A DNA stretch of 64,000 nucleotides from assembly GCF_016793225.1 (NCBI RefSeq), contig NZ_JAEUMN010000186.1, forward strand, positions 33,051 through 97,050, written 5' to 3'. This document shows, piece after piece, positions 17,960 through 26,817 of this stretch. Each line of letters begins with the position of its first letter. Position 1 is the first letter of the stretch. Under the pieces are notes generated by a model that worked only from the letters and a program-made list of their open reading frames with translations, did not search any database and was not told where the DNA came from. The position numbers and the translations under genes were made by a program. The stretch comes from Phenylobacterium sp. (GTDB lineage Bacteria; Pseudomonadota; Alphaproteobacteria; Caulobacterales; Caulobacteraceae).

Positions 17960-20863
17960 ATGGATCTTCATCAGCAACGCGCGGCTCAGTCCAGGGCTGG
18001 CCGAAGCGCGCGCGTCTACAGGCTCGCGACGGCGAGCGTGGCCGCGCTGCTCATCGGCGCCCAGGCGGCGCAGGCCGCGGACGCGGCCGAGGACGCCGTG
18101 GCCACCGCCGAGTCCGAGGTCGAGGAGATCACGGTCACCGGCTCGCGGATCGTCCGCGACGGCTACAATGCGCCCACGCCGGTCAGCGTCGTCGGCACCG
18201 CCGAGATCAAGGCGCAGGCGCCCGCGAACCTCGCGGACTTCGTCAACACCATCCCGGCGATCGTCGGGAGCACCACGCCGGCCAGCAGCTCGCCGTCGCT
18301 GAGCGCGGGCTCGGCCGGCATCAACGCCCTGAACCTCCGCGCGCTGGGCATCACCCGCACCCTGGTGCTGATCGACGGCCAGCGGTCGGTCGCCTCGACC
18401 ACCACGGGCGCCGTCGACATCAACACCATCCCGCAGGGCCTGGTGGAGCGGGTGGAGGTCGTGACGGGAGGCGCCTCGGCCGCCTACGGCTCGGACGCGG
18501 TCGGCGGCGTGGTGAACTTCATCCTCAACAAGAAGTACGAGGGCCTGAAGGCGAAGATCGAGTACGGCGAGACCACCTACGGCGACGGCGCCAACTACAA
18601 GGCCACGGTCACCTTCGGCGACGCGTTCATGGGCGGGAAGCTGCGCGTCCTCGCCAACGCCGAGTACGCCCGCACCGAGGAAATCCCCGACGTTCCGCGC
18701 GACTGGAACATGAAGGGCTACTTCAACATCCAGAACCCGCTGTACGCGCCGGGCAACGGCCAGCCCGAGAAGTTCGTGGGCTACGGCATCGGGCCCGCGC
18801 AGGTCACCCCCGGCGGCCTCGTCACCTCGGGCCCCCTTCGCGGCACCTACTTCGGGCGCATCGATCCGGCGACGGGCCGGGCGACGGTGGGCCAGCTCGC
18901 GTACGGCCTGGCGCTGGGCCAATGGATGATCGGCGGCGACTGGCAGTACACCGGCAGCAACTACTTCGGGAGCGAGTCCCTCCTCCCCGGCGAAATTCGC
19001 ACCGGCCTGTTCGGCCGCACGTCGTACGAGGTCTCGGACAGCATCGAGCTGTTCGCCGAGGCGTCCTGGAACCGCTACTCGGGCTCGAACCACTACATCC
19101 AGCCGACCAACATCGCGAACGTCACGATCCGGTCGGACAACGCCTACCTGCCGACCTCGGTGCGCAACCAGATGACGGCCCTGGGCCTCACGACGCTGCA
19201 GATCGGCACCACCAACTTCGGCATCCCGGTGGGCGGCGCGCGCAATCGCCGCGAGGTCTACCGCTACGTGGCCGGGGCCAAGGGCAAGTTCGAGCTGATG
19301 GAGAAGCCCTGGAACTGGGACTTCTACGTGCAGCGCGGCCAGGCCCGCACCCGCGAGCAGCTGTTCGGGAGCTGGAACAACGCCAACCTGGCGCTGGCCC
19401 AGGACGCCGTGTTCGCGCCGGCCGGCAACGCCGCGGGCATCCCGGCGGGGACCATCGTCTGCCGCTCGACCCTGACGGCCCCGACCAACGGCTGCGTGCC
19501 CATCAACCGCCTGGGCATCGGCGGCGTCACTCAGGCGGCCCTGAACTACATCATTCCGGCGGACCCCTACCGCAAACAGAAGCTGACGCAGACGGTGGCG
19601 GCGCTGACGTTCTCGGGTCCCGTCTTCGACCTGCCGGCCGGCGCCGTGCAGGCCGCGTTCGGCGGCGAATGGCGCCGCGAGCAGGTGTCGGGCTTCGTGG
19701 AACCGCGCTTCAACAGCGGCTGGCTGTACGGCAACTACCTGCCCAACTTCGGCAACTACGAGGTGGAGGAAGGCTTCGTCGAACTGGACGTCCCGGTGAT
19801 CGAGGGCCTGAACCTGAACGCCGCCGGTCGCTACACCCACTACAGCACCTCGGGCGACGTTCAGACCTGGAAGATCGGGGGCACCTGGGCGCCGATCGAG
19901 GACATCAAGTTCCGCGGCAACATCTCGCGCGACATCCGAGCGCCCAACCTGGACGAGCTGTTCGCGGCGGGCACGGCGCGCAGCAACAGCGTGCTGATCA
20001 ACAACCGCTCGTTCGCCTACGTCCAGAACGCCACGGGCAACCCGAACCTCGATCCGGAGGTGGCCGACAGCTTCACCGTGGGCTTCGTGGCCTCGCCGCG
20101 CGTGATCCCCGGCTTCACGGTCGCGTTCGACTACTACGAGATCAAGATCAAGGACGCGATCGGCCAGCTGCAGCCGCAGGACGTGGCCGACCTCTGCTTC
20201 CTGCAGAACGTCCAGGCCCAGTGCGCCAACATCATCGGGACCTATGTGAACGGGGTCCTGCAGTCGATCAGCACGATCAAGCTGCAGCCCTTCAACTTCG
20301 CCAAGCAGAAGGAACGCGGCTTCGACATCGAAGGCGCCTACCGCCTGCGGCTGGACGACGTGATGGCGGACCTGCCGGGCGACCTGACGTTCCGTGGCAT
20401 GATCACCCACTACATCGAGAACGTGACCGACCGCGGGATCGGCTTCCCGACCGACGCCGCCGGCGCCACCGTCCAGCCCAGCTGGATCTACCGGCTCAGC
20501 GCGACCTATTCGAACAAGCCCTGGACCTACAACCTCGTCGCGCGCGGGGTCAGCTCGGGCAAGCTCGATAACTCCTACATCGAGTGCCAGACCAACTGCC
20601 CCGCGACCACCGTCCAGCACCCGACCATCAACGACAACAGCATCCCCGCCGCGGTCTTCTTCGACTTCACGGTGGGCTGGGAGTTCGAGGTCGGGGGCAA
20701 GAAGGGCGACCTGCAGCTGTCGATCCGCAACGTCTTCGACAAGGACCCGCCCCTGGTGGCGAACCTGACGTCGAGCAACAGCACGGCGGCCTTCCCGCAG
20801 ACCGTGCGGATCTACGACCAGCTCGGGCGGATCATCAAGGCCAGCCTCGAAGTGCAGTTCTAA
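17960..20863 (+). CDS. TonB-dependent outer-membrane receptor
   Basis: A 967-aa outer-membrane active transporter powered by TonB-ExbBD. Signal peptide core VAALLIGAQAAQA; a TonB-box-like EEITVTGSRI opens the plug domain (about 55-180: ALGITRTLVLIDGQR, VDINTIPQGLVERVEVVTGGASAAYGSDAVGGVVNFI). The 22-strand barrel fills the rest and ends in SLEVQF with the C-terminal Phe needed for outer-membrane insertion. The late barrel has the usual IRAPNLDELFAAG and NPNLDPEVADSFTVGF blocks. Its place between an exported amidohydrolase and a D-aminoacylase-like enzyme suggests a peptide-like or acyl-amino-acid ligand rather than iron. This large Caulobacterales type lacks siderophore-specific features that I can recognise. 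Confidence 0.93.
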   Translation: MDLHQQRAAQSRAGRSARVYRLATASVAALLIGAQAAQAADAAEDAVATAESEVEEITVTGSRIVRDGYNAPTPVSVVGTAEIKAQAPANLADFVNTIPAIVGSTTPASSSPSLSAGSAGINALNLRALGITRTLVLIDGQRSVASTTTGAVDINTIPQGLVERVEVVTGGASAAYGSDAVGGVVNFILNKKYEGLKAKIEYGETTYGDGANYKATVTFGDAFMGGKLRVLANAEYARTEEIPDVPRDWNMKGYFNIQNPLYAPGNGQPEKFVGYGIGPAQVTPGGLVTSGPLRGTYFGRIDPATGRATVGQLAYGLALGQWMIGGDWQYTGSNYFGSESLLPGEIRTGLFGRTSYEVSDSIELFAEASWNRYSGSNHYIQPTNIANVTIRSDNAYLPTSVRNQMTALGLTTLQIGTTNFGIPVGGARNRREVYRYVAGAKGKFELMEKPWNWDFYVQRGQARTREQLFGSWNNANLALAQDAVFAPAGNAAGIPAGTIVCRSTLTAPTNGCVPINRLGIGGVTQAALNYIIPADPYRKQKLTQTVAALTFSGPVFDLPAGAVQAAFGGEWRREQVSGFVEPRFNSGWLYGNYLPNFGNYEVEEGFVELDVPVIEGLNLNAAGRYTHYSTSGDVQTWKIGGTWAPIEDIKFRGNISRDIRAPNLDELFAAGTARSNSVLINNRSFAYVQNATGNPNLDPEVADSFTVGFVASPRVIPGFTVAFDYYEIKIKDAIGQLQPQDVADLCFLQNVQAQCANIIGTYVNGVLQSISTIKLQPFNFAKQKERGFDIEGAYRLRLDDVMADLPGDLTFRGMITHYIENVTDRGIGFPTDAAGATVQPSWIYRLSATYSNKPWTYNLVARGVSSGKLDNSYIECQTNCPATTVQHPTINDNSIPAAVFFDFTVGWEFEVGGKKGDLQLSIRNVFDKDPPLVANLTSSNSTAAFPQTVRIYDQLGRIIKASLEVQF

Positions 20864-20876
20864 GGGGGAAACGGAC

Positions 20877-22601
20877 ATGACACGGCAGACGATGGGCCGC
20901 GGCCCGGCGGCAGCGGCTTCGGCCGACGGCTTCGCCCGGCGGGCGCTGGTGACGGGGACGGCGCTGGCCTTGGCGGCGGCGTGCCTCGCCGCGCCGCGGG
21001 CCGCGTGGTCGGCGCCGCCGGCGCCGCAGAGCTTCGACATCCTGATCAAGGGCGGCCACATCATCGATGGCACCGGCAACCCCTGGTACGCGGGCGACGT
21101 GGGCATCCGCGACGGCCGCATCGCCGGCCTGGGCGAGCTTCCCGGCGCGACCGCCAAGCGCGTGATCGACGCCACGGGCAAGGTGGTGACCCCGGGCTAC
21201 ATCGACCTGCACACCCACACCGACATGTCGATCCTCGCCGACCCGCTGGCGCAGAGCAAAGTGCGACAGGGCGTCACCCTGGACGTGATCGGCGAGAGCC
21301 AGTCGGTCGCCCCGCGCGACGGCCTGCCTCAGACGCGGGAGAGCGGCCCCCAGCCCGACTGGACCACCTTCACCGGCTACTTCGACCGGCTGAAGCGCCA
21401 GGGCGCGTCGATGAACATCATCTCGCACGCCGCCTTCGAGCAGATCCGCCTGGCCGCCACCGGCTACGGCGCGGGCGCCACCACGCCGGCCCAGCTCGAA
21501 CGGATGAAGATGCTGATGGCGCGATCCATGGAGGAAGGCGCCTGGGGGATGGTGCTCCGCTTCGAGAGCGGCGGTCCGCGCTATCCGGAGGAGGTGATCG
21601 AGCTCGCGAAGACCGTCCATCAGTACGGCGGCAACGTCACCGCGCACATCGGCAGCGAGGGCTTCGAGCAGGACCAGGAACTGGACTTCATGTTCCGCAT
21701 GGCCCGGGAGACCAAGGTCCCGATCCACATCTTCCACTACAAGATCCGCGGCGAGGTGAACTGGCCGAAGCAGCAGCACTACATCGACCGGATCAACGCG
21801 GCTCGCGCCGAGGGGATCGACGTCACCGTCAACCAGTACCCCTACACGGCCATGAACCACGGCTGGAACGTCTTCTTCCCCGTCTGGGCGCGCGAGAAGG
21901 GCCCCGAGGCCTTCGCCAAGATGCTGAAGGACCCGAAGACCGTGAAGAAGATCAAGGCGGACCCCGATTTCCGCGACTGGGTGATCGAGCACGGCGGCTG
22001 GCAGGGCATCGTGCTCGCGCGCACCACCGTGGAGCGGCAGAAGAAGTACGAAGGCATGCGTCTGGCCGAGATCGCCAAGCTCGAGGGCGACGCCGATCCG
22101 GCCGACACCTGCCTCAAGCTGATGGCCGAGGCCGAAGGACGCATCGGCGGCATCTTCCACACCATGTCCGAGGACAACGTCCGCCTGGTGATGAAGCAGC
22201 CCTGGGTCGCGATCTCGAGCGACGCCGGCGCGATCAACACCGAGGAGCCGGGCTTCCCGCATCCGCGGGCCTTCGGCACCAACGTGAAGGTGCTGGGCTA
22301 CTATGTGCGCGACACCAACGTGCTCACGCTGGAAGACGCCGTCCGCAAGATGTCGGGGCTGCCCGCCCAGATCCTCGGCCTGCAGGACCGCGGCCTGCTC
22401 CGCCAGGGCCAGTGGGCCGACGTCGTGGTGGTCGACCCCGCCACGGTGAAGGACACGGCGACCTTCGAGAAGCCCAAGTCCTACGCCGTCGGCGTGCCCT
22501 ATGTGGTCGTGAACGGCGTGCTCGTGATCGACAACGGCCAGCATACCGGCGCCAAGCCGGGGCTGCCCCTCTACGGCCGGGGAACAGCGACTCCGCACTG
22601 A
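20877..22601 (+). CDS. Exported D-aminoacylase-family amidohydrolase
   Basis: Member (574 aa) of the N-acyl-D-amino-acid deacylase family, which frees D-amino acids from N-acyl derivatives. A long N-terminus with an Arg pair at 21-22 (FARRALVTGTALALAAACLAA) looks like a Tat-type signal. Family motifs: ILIKGGHIIDGTGNPWYAGDVGIRDG, the metal pair DLHTHTD, THIGSEG with a His on a later strand, IFHYKI, and SSDAGAIN near 445. The bridging-metal Cys of the classical GNCG motif is absent; the sequence is VIGESQSVAP, putting Glu at or next to that point. It starts 13 bp after the TonB receptor stop with a GGGGGAAA ribosome site, so both share an mRNA. Confidence 0.86.
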   Translation: MTRQTMGRGPAAAASADGFARRALVTGTALALAAACLAAPRAAWSAPPAPQSFDILIKGGHIIDGTGNPWYAGDVGIRDGRIAGLGELPGATAKRVIDATGKVVTPGYIDLHTHTDMSILADPLAQSKVRQGVTLDVIGESQSVAPRDGLPQTRESGPQPDWTTFTGYFDRLKRQGASMNIISHAAFEQIRLAATGYGAGATTPAQLERMKMLMARSMEEGAWGMVLRFESGGPRYPEEVIELAKTVHQYGGNVTAHIGSEGFEQDQELDFMFRMARETKVPIHIFHYKIRGEVNWPKQQHYIDRINAARAEGIDVTVNQYPYTAMNHGWNVFFPVWAREKGPEAFAKMLKDPKTVKKIKADPDFRDWVIEHGGWQGIVLARTTVERQKKYEGMRLAEIAKLEGDADPADTCLKLMAEAEGRIGGIFHTMSEDNVRLVMKQPWVAISSDAGAINTEEPGFPHPRAFGTNVKVLGYYVRDTNVLTLEDAVRKMSGLPAQILGLQDRGLLRQGQWADVVVVDPATVKDTATFEKPKSYAVGVPYVVVNGVLVIDNGQHTGAKPGLPLYGRGTATPH

Positions 22602-22616
22602 ACTCCGCCGACCGGA

Positions 22617-22652
22617 AGCTGCCGCGGCCGGTCCCCTCGGGCCGCGGTAGCT
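22617..22652 (+). other. 13-bp stem-loop between amidohydrolase genes
   Basis: AGCTGCCGCGGCC and GGCCGCGGTAGCT pair over 13 bp with one G-T wobble and a 10-nt loop, 15 bp after the D-aminoacylase stop. No T-run follows. Such a stem often protects or partly terminates an mRNA and could lower expression of the next gene. Confidence 0.4.
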
Positions 22653-22680
22653 GAAGGTCCTGCTCTCCCGGAGCCCTTCG

Positions 22681-24372
22681 ATGACCGCGCCTCCGCACAG
22701 CCGCCGCCATTTCCTGAGCCTGACCGCCGGAGGCGCCGCCCTCTGGGCCACCCGCGCTTTCGGGTCCGACGCCCGGCCCGACTTCGTGGTCCACAACGCC
22801 CGCGTCTACACGGTCGACGACCGCTTCCCGCGCGCCCAGGCCTTGGCCGTCAAGGACGACCGCTTCCTGGCCGTCGGCTCGGACGCCGAGGTGCGCGCCC
22901 TGGCGGGCCCCTCCACGAAGGTGCTCGACGCCAAGGGCATGACCGTCGTGCCGGGCTTCATCGACTGCCACATCCACGCCGACGGCAAGTCGCTGCTCTA
23001 CGAGGTGGTCGTGGGCGACCCCTACGGCACCGGCTTCTCCAGCATCGACGACATCGTGGCCAAGCTGAAGGCGCGCGCCGACAAGACGCCCCCGGGCGTC
23101 TGGGTCACCGGCTACTTCTACGACGATGTGAAGACCAGGGACGGCCGGCCGCTGAACGTCCGCGACCTCGACAGGGTCTCGTCGGTCCATCCCGTCGTGG
23201 TGAGGCACCGGGGCGGCCACACGTCGTTCTACAACTCGGTCGCCCTCCGGATGGCGGGCCTGAGCCGAGCCACGCCCGACGTACCGGGCGGCACCTACGA
23301 CCGGTTCCCCGACGGCGAGCTGAACGGGCGCGTGACCGACAACGCCCGGCTGGTGTTCGACAAGGTCGGCAAGCCCATGACCTGGCCGCCCGAGGAGGCG
23401 GCGCAGCGTGAGCGCGAGGGCGCGGCCTTCCTGTCGCAGAAGTTCGCCGAGTTCGGGCTGACCGGCGTCTGCCACCAGGGCGGCAGCCTGCGCGCGCTGC
23501 AGGAGATCCGCGCCGAGGGCCGTCTGAAGCATCGGGTGAACTACGAGTGCTACGTCGACGTCTGGGAGCCGATGATCGCCGCCGGCATGCGGACCGGTCT
23601 CGGCGACGCGTGGATCCGGCTGGGCGGAACGGCTGAACGGTCCACCGACGGGTCGCTGTCAGAACGGACCATGGCCATGAGCGTCGCCTTCCCCGGCACC
23701 AGCTACAAGGGCAACCTGAAGGAAACCCAGGAGGCCGTGAACGCCTGGGTCGAGAAGATGCACCGCGCCGGCATCCGGGTGAACGTGCACGCCAACGGCG
23801 ACGTGACCATCGCCCAGGCGCTGACCGCCTTCGAGCGGGCCCAGTCGCTGTGGCCCCGCAAGGACCCGCGTTTCAAGATCACGCACTGCAGCCTGGTGGA
23901 CGAGGCGCTGGCCCGGCGGATCAAGGCCGCCGGGGTCACCCCGGCCCTGTTCAACACCTACCTGTACTTCAACGCCGACAAGTTCAGCTTCTACGGCGAG
24001 GACCTGATGGGCCGGATGATGGCCTACCGGACCCTTCTGGACGCCGGCGTTCCGGTGTGCGCCGGCTCGGACTTCGGCGCCGGCGTCTTCCCGCCGCTGA
24101 TGGGCATGCAGGGCGTGGTGACCCGGACGGGCTGGGACGGCAAGACCTGGGGCGCGGGCCAGCGGATCACCGTGGCGGAGGCCCTGAAGGTCCACACGCT
24201 GAACGGGGCCTACGACACGATGGAGGAAGACCTGAAGGGGTCGATCACGCCCGGAAAGCTGGCCGACTTCGTGGTGCTGGGCGACGACCCCCACACGGTC
24301 GAGCCGAACAGGATCAAGGACATCCGGATCGAGCGCACCGTGGTCGGCGGCGCCACCGTCTACCAGGCTTGA
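22681..24372 (+). CDS. Tat-exported YtcJ-like amidohydrolase
   Basis: Second YtcJ/Amidohydro_3 enzyme of the island, 563 aa. SRRHFLSLTAGGAALW at residues 7-22 is a clear Tat signal, so it is exported folded with its metal. Barrel motifs: FVVHNARVYTVDDRF, FIDCHIHADGKSL with the HxH metal pair, VHANGDVTIAQAL, ITHCSLVDEAL and CAGSDFGAGVFPP; the C-terminal sandwich has GSITPGKLADFVVLGDDP. It differs strongly from the 16079 enzyme, so they are not recent duplicates. ATG 22681 is preceded by CCGGAG. Its stop overlaps the TTG start of the porin gene. Substrate unknown. Confidence 0.85.
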   Translation: MTAPPHSRRHFLSLTAGGAALWATRAFGSDARPDFVVHNARVYTVDDRFPRAQALAVKDDRFLAVGSDAEVRALAGPSTKVLDAKGMTVVPGFIDCHIHADGKSLLYEVVVGDPYGTGFSSIDDIVAKLKARADKTPPGVWVTGYFYDDVKTRDGRPLNVRDLDRVSSVHPVVVRHRGGHTSFYNSVALRMAGLSRATPDVPGGTYDRFPDGELNGRVTDNARLVFDKVGKPMTWPPEEAAQREREGAAFLSQKFAEFGLTGVCHQGGSLRALQEIRAEGRLKHRVNYECYVDVWEPMIAAGMRTGLGDAWIRLGGTAERSTDGSLSERTMAMSVAFPGTSYKGNLKETQEAVNAWVEKMHRAGIRVNVHANGDVTIAQALTAFERAQSLWPRKDPRFKITHCSLVDEALARRIKAAGVTPALFNTYLYFNADKFSFYGEDLMGRMMAYRTLLDAGVPVCAGSDFGAGVFPPLMGMQGVVTRTGWDGKTWGAGQRITVAEALKVHTLNGAYDTMEEDLKGSITPGKLADFVVLGDDPHTVEPNRIKDIRIERTVVGGATVYQA

Positions 24373-25709
24373 GGCCGGCGGCGGCGATCCTGGCGCTGGC
24401 GGCCTTCGCCGGGGCCGCCCGGGCCGACCCCTGCGCGCCGCAGCAGATCCGCTGGCTAGAGGACTGCAGCGCGCTCGCCGGCCAGCCGCTGACCGGCGTC
24501 GACCGCCTGCGCTATCTGGCGGCGGGCGAGGGCTGGGTGACGATGGGCGGAGAGGCCCGCGTGCGGATCGAGCGCATCGACCCCGCCGACCTGGGCGCCG
24601 CGGGCGGGCCCAGCTTCCTGCAGGTGGGGCGCCGCGCCATGCTGCACGCCGACTACCACCTGAGCCCGGACGGCCCCCGCGTCTTCGGGCAGGTGATGGC
24701 CCTGGGTCAGGATGGACGCAAACCCGGCCCCAGGGCGCAGGACGAGGACCGCTTCGACATCGCCCAGCTGTTCGTCGAGGCGCCGGCGCGGCTGGGCCCG
24801 GCCACGCTGCGGCTGCGGTATGGCCGCCAGGAGGTCGACCTCCGCAACCGCCTCGTGAACACCCGCGACGGTGTCACCGTGCGCCGGACCTTCCAGGGAC
24901 CGCTGGCGACGCTGGCGGTGGGCGGCGCGACCCTCACCGCCTTCCGCCTGCACCCCACCGCGCCCCGGCGGGGCGTTCTCGACGATCGCGCCGACCGGAA
25001 CGAGACCTTCGAGGGCGTGACCCTCGACGGGCCCGCTCCCCTTGCAGGTCAGGCCGGGCTCTTCCTGTTCGAACGGCGGCGTCCGGCCACGCGCTGGCTG
25101 TCGTCGAACGCGGCCGAGCGGCGCATGAGCGGCGGGCTCCGATACGCCGCCGAGACCGAGACCTGGTCGCTGGAGGCCCAGGCGACGGCCCAGTGGGGGG
25201 ACGCGGGCGCGCAGAGCATCCGCGCCTTCGGCCTCACCGCCGACGCGGCCTGGCGGGTCGACGCGCGCCACGACGTGAAGGTCGGGCCCGTGATGGCCTA
25301 TGCCAGCGGCGACGGCCGGCCGGGCGACCGCCGCCTCGGGACCTTCGATCCCACCTACCCCAGCAACAACGGCGTCACCGACGCGCCCTTCCTGTTCCAG
25401 ACCAACTACCTCGCGCTCGGCGGGGACGGGTCCTTCCAGGTGGGCCCGGCCGAGCTGGGGCTGGCCGGCTTCCGGATCACGCGCGCCTCGACGGGCGACG
25501 CGGTCTATGCCCAGGGCCGACCCGTGGCCGGCCTCTCCGGCGGCGGCCGCGCCACCGCCCGGCTCGTCCAGCTGCGCGCCCGCATCCGGCCGACGCCGCA
25601 TCTGGAGGCGTATCTCTCGGTCACCCACGCCTGGGTGGGCGACACCGTGCGCGCGGCCGGCGGCCGCAACGCGACCTACGCCCGCGGACAGTTCACCGCC
25701 TACTTCTGA
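24369..25709 (+). CDS. Alginate-export-family outer-membrane porin
   Basis: A 446-aa outer-membrane beta-barrel. The start is TTG 24369, overlapping the preceding stop as TTGA; it gives an immediate signal peptide, PAAAILALAAFAGAARA. The mature protein has alternating strands, VTMGGEARVRIERID, the block LRLRYGRQEVDLRNRLVNTRDG near the middle, and LFLFERRRPATRW, all typical of Alginate_exp domains that in Pseudomonas form the AlgE pore and in other bacteria form substrate channels. It ends in GQFTAYF with a terminal Phe. Tight coupling to a Tat-exported amidohydrolase suggests a passive pore for the same compound. It converges on alanine dehydrogenase with 3 bp between stops. Confidence 0.8.
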   Translation: MRPAAAILALAAFAGAARADPCAPQQIRWLEDCSALAGQPLTGVDRLRYLAAGEGWVTMGGEARVRIERIDPADLGAAGGPSFLQVGRRAMLHADYHLSPDGPRVFGQVMALGQDGRKPGPRAQDEDRFDIAQLFVEAPARLGPATLRLRYGRQEVDLRNRLVNTRDGVTVRRTFQGPLATLAVGGATLTAFRLHPTAPRRGVLDDRADRNETFEGVTLDGPAPLAGQAGLFLFERRRPATRWLSSNAAERRMSGGLRYAAETETWSLEAQATAQWGDAGAQSIRAFGLTADAAWRVDARHDVKVGPVMAYASGDGRPGDRRLGTFDPTYPSNNGVTDAPFLFQTNYLALGGDGSFQVGPAELGLAGFRITRASTGDAVYAQGRPVAGLSGGGRATARLVQLRARIRPTPHLEAYLSVTHAWVGDTVRAAGGRNATYARGQFTAYF

Positions 25710-25712
25710 GGC

Positions 25713-26801
25713 TCAGTGGAATCCCAGCGCCTCGCGCACGGCGGGGTGGACGATGCGGCCGTCCACCACGTTCAGCCCGGCGGCCAGATGCGGATCGTCG
25801 CAGGTGGCCTGGCGCCATCCCTTGTCGGCGAGCGCCGCCACGAAAGGCGCGGTGGCCGCCGTGAGCGCCTGGGTCGACGTCAGGGGCGCGGCGCCCGGCA
25901 TGTTGGCGACGCAGTAGTGCAGGACGCCGTCCACCTCGAAGGTCGGCTCCACATGCGTCGTCGGCCGCGAGGTCTCGAAGCAGCCGCCCTGGTCGATCGC
26001 CACGTCCACGAGCACCGAGCCCTTTCGCATCCGGCCCACGTCGGCGCGGCTCACCAGCCGGGGCGCCGCGGCGCCGGGCGCCAGGACGCAGCCGATCACC
26101 AGGTCGGCCCCGGCCACGGCGTCGGCGATGGCCGCCGGCGTGGCCACGCGGGTCGACACGCGCCCGCCGAAGTGGGCGTGCAGCGCATCCAGGCGCGGGA
26201 TCGAGATGTCGAACACGGTGACCCGCGCGCCCAGGCCCAGCGCGACCTCGGCCGCGTGCAGGCCCGAGACGCCGCCGCCCAGGGTGATCACCTCCCCCGG
26301 CGGCGTGCCCGGGACGCCGCCCAGCAGCAGACCCCGCCCGCCCGCCGGACTGAGCAGGCAGGCCGCCCCGACCTGCGCCGCCATCCGGCCCGCGACCTTG
26401 CTCATCGGCGCCAGCAGCGGCAGGCCGCCGCCGGCGGCTGTGACCGTCTCATAGGCGATGCAGACGGCGCCCGACTCCATCAGTCCCCGCGCCTGCGCCG
26501 GATCGGGGGCGAGGTGAAGATAGGTGAACAGCACGTGGCGCGGCGCGAGGCGGGCGATCTCCGCCGGCTGCGGCTCCTTGACCTTCACGATCAGGTCTGA
26601 GGTCTCGAACAGGGCGTCGGCGTCCGGCACGATGGTCGCGCCCGCGGCCGCGTAGGCCTGGTCGCTCAGGCCGATCCCGGCGCCCGCGCCGGCCTCGACG
26701 AAGACCTGGTGGCCCCGCGACACGAGCAGGTGCGCGACCTCGGGCGTCAGGCCCACGCGCGCCTCGGCCACCTTGACCTCCTTCGGCGTCCCGATGCGCA
26801 T
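25713..26801 (-). CDS. ald: Alanine dehydrogenase
   Basis: NAD-dependent enzyme interconverting L-alanine and pyruvate plus ammonia. The 362-aa length is normal. MRIGTPKEVKVAEARVGLTP opens the catalytic domain, with substrate-binding Lys in VKVKEPQ and the catalytic His in FTYLHLAPD. The Rossmann fold follows (VITLGGGVSGLHAAEVALGLGARVTVFD). GRGLLLGGVPGTPPGEV is the family hinge. ATG 26799-26801 is chosen because the family starts at MRIG; a longer frame would add an unrelated Pro/Ser leader. It fits the island: pyruvate-dependent transamination yields alanine, which this enzyme would recycle. It is the second gene of a minus-strand pair with the peptidase. Confidence 0.92.
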   Translation of the reverse strand: MRIGTPKEVKVAEARVGLTPEVAHLLVSRGHQVFVEAGAGAGIGLSDQAYAAAGATIVPDADALFETSDLIVKVKEPQPAEIARLAPRHVLFTYLHLAPDPAQARGLMESGAVCIAYETVTAAGGGLPLLAPMSKVAGRMAAQVGAACLLSPAGGRGLLLGGVPGTPPGEVITLGGGVSGLHAAEVALGLGARVTVFDISIPRLDALHAHFGGRVSTRVATPAAIADAVAGADLVIGCVLAPGAAAPRLVSRADVGRMRKGSVLVDVAIDQGGCFETSRPTTHVEPTFEVDGVLHYCVANMPGAAPLTSTQALTAATAPFVAALADKGWRQATCDDPHLAAGLNVVDGRIVHPAVREALGFH

Positions 26802-26817
26802 GTCCGCCGTCTCCCGT

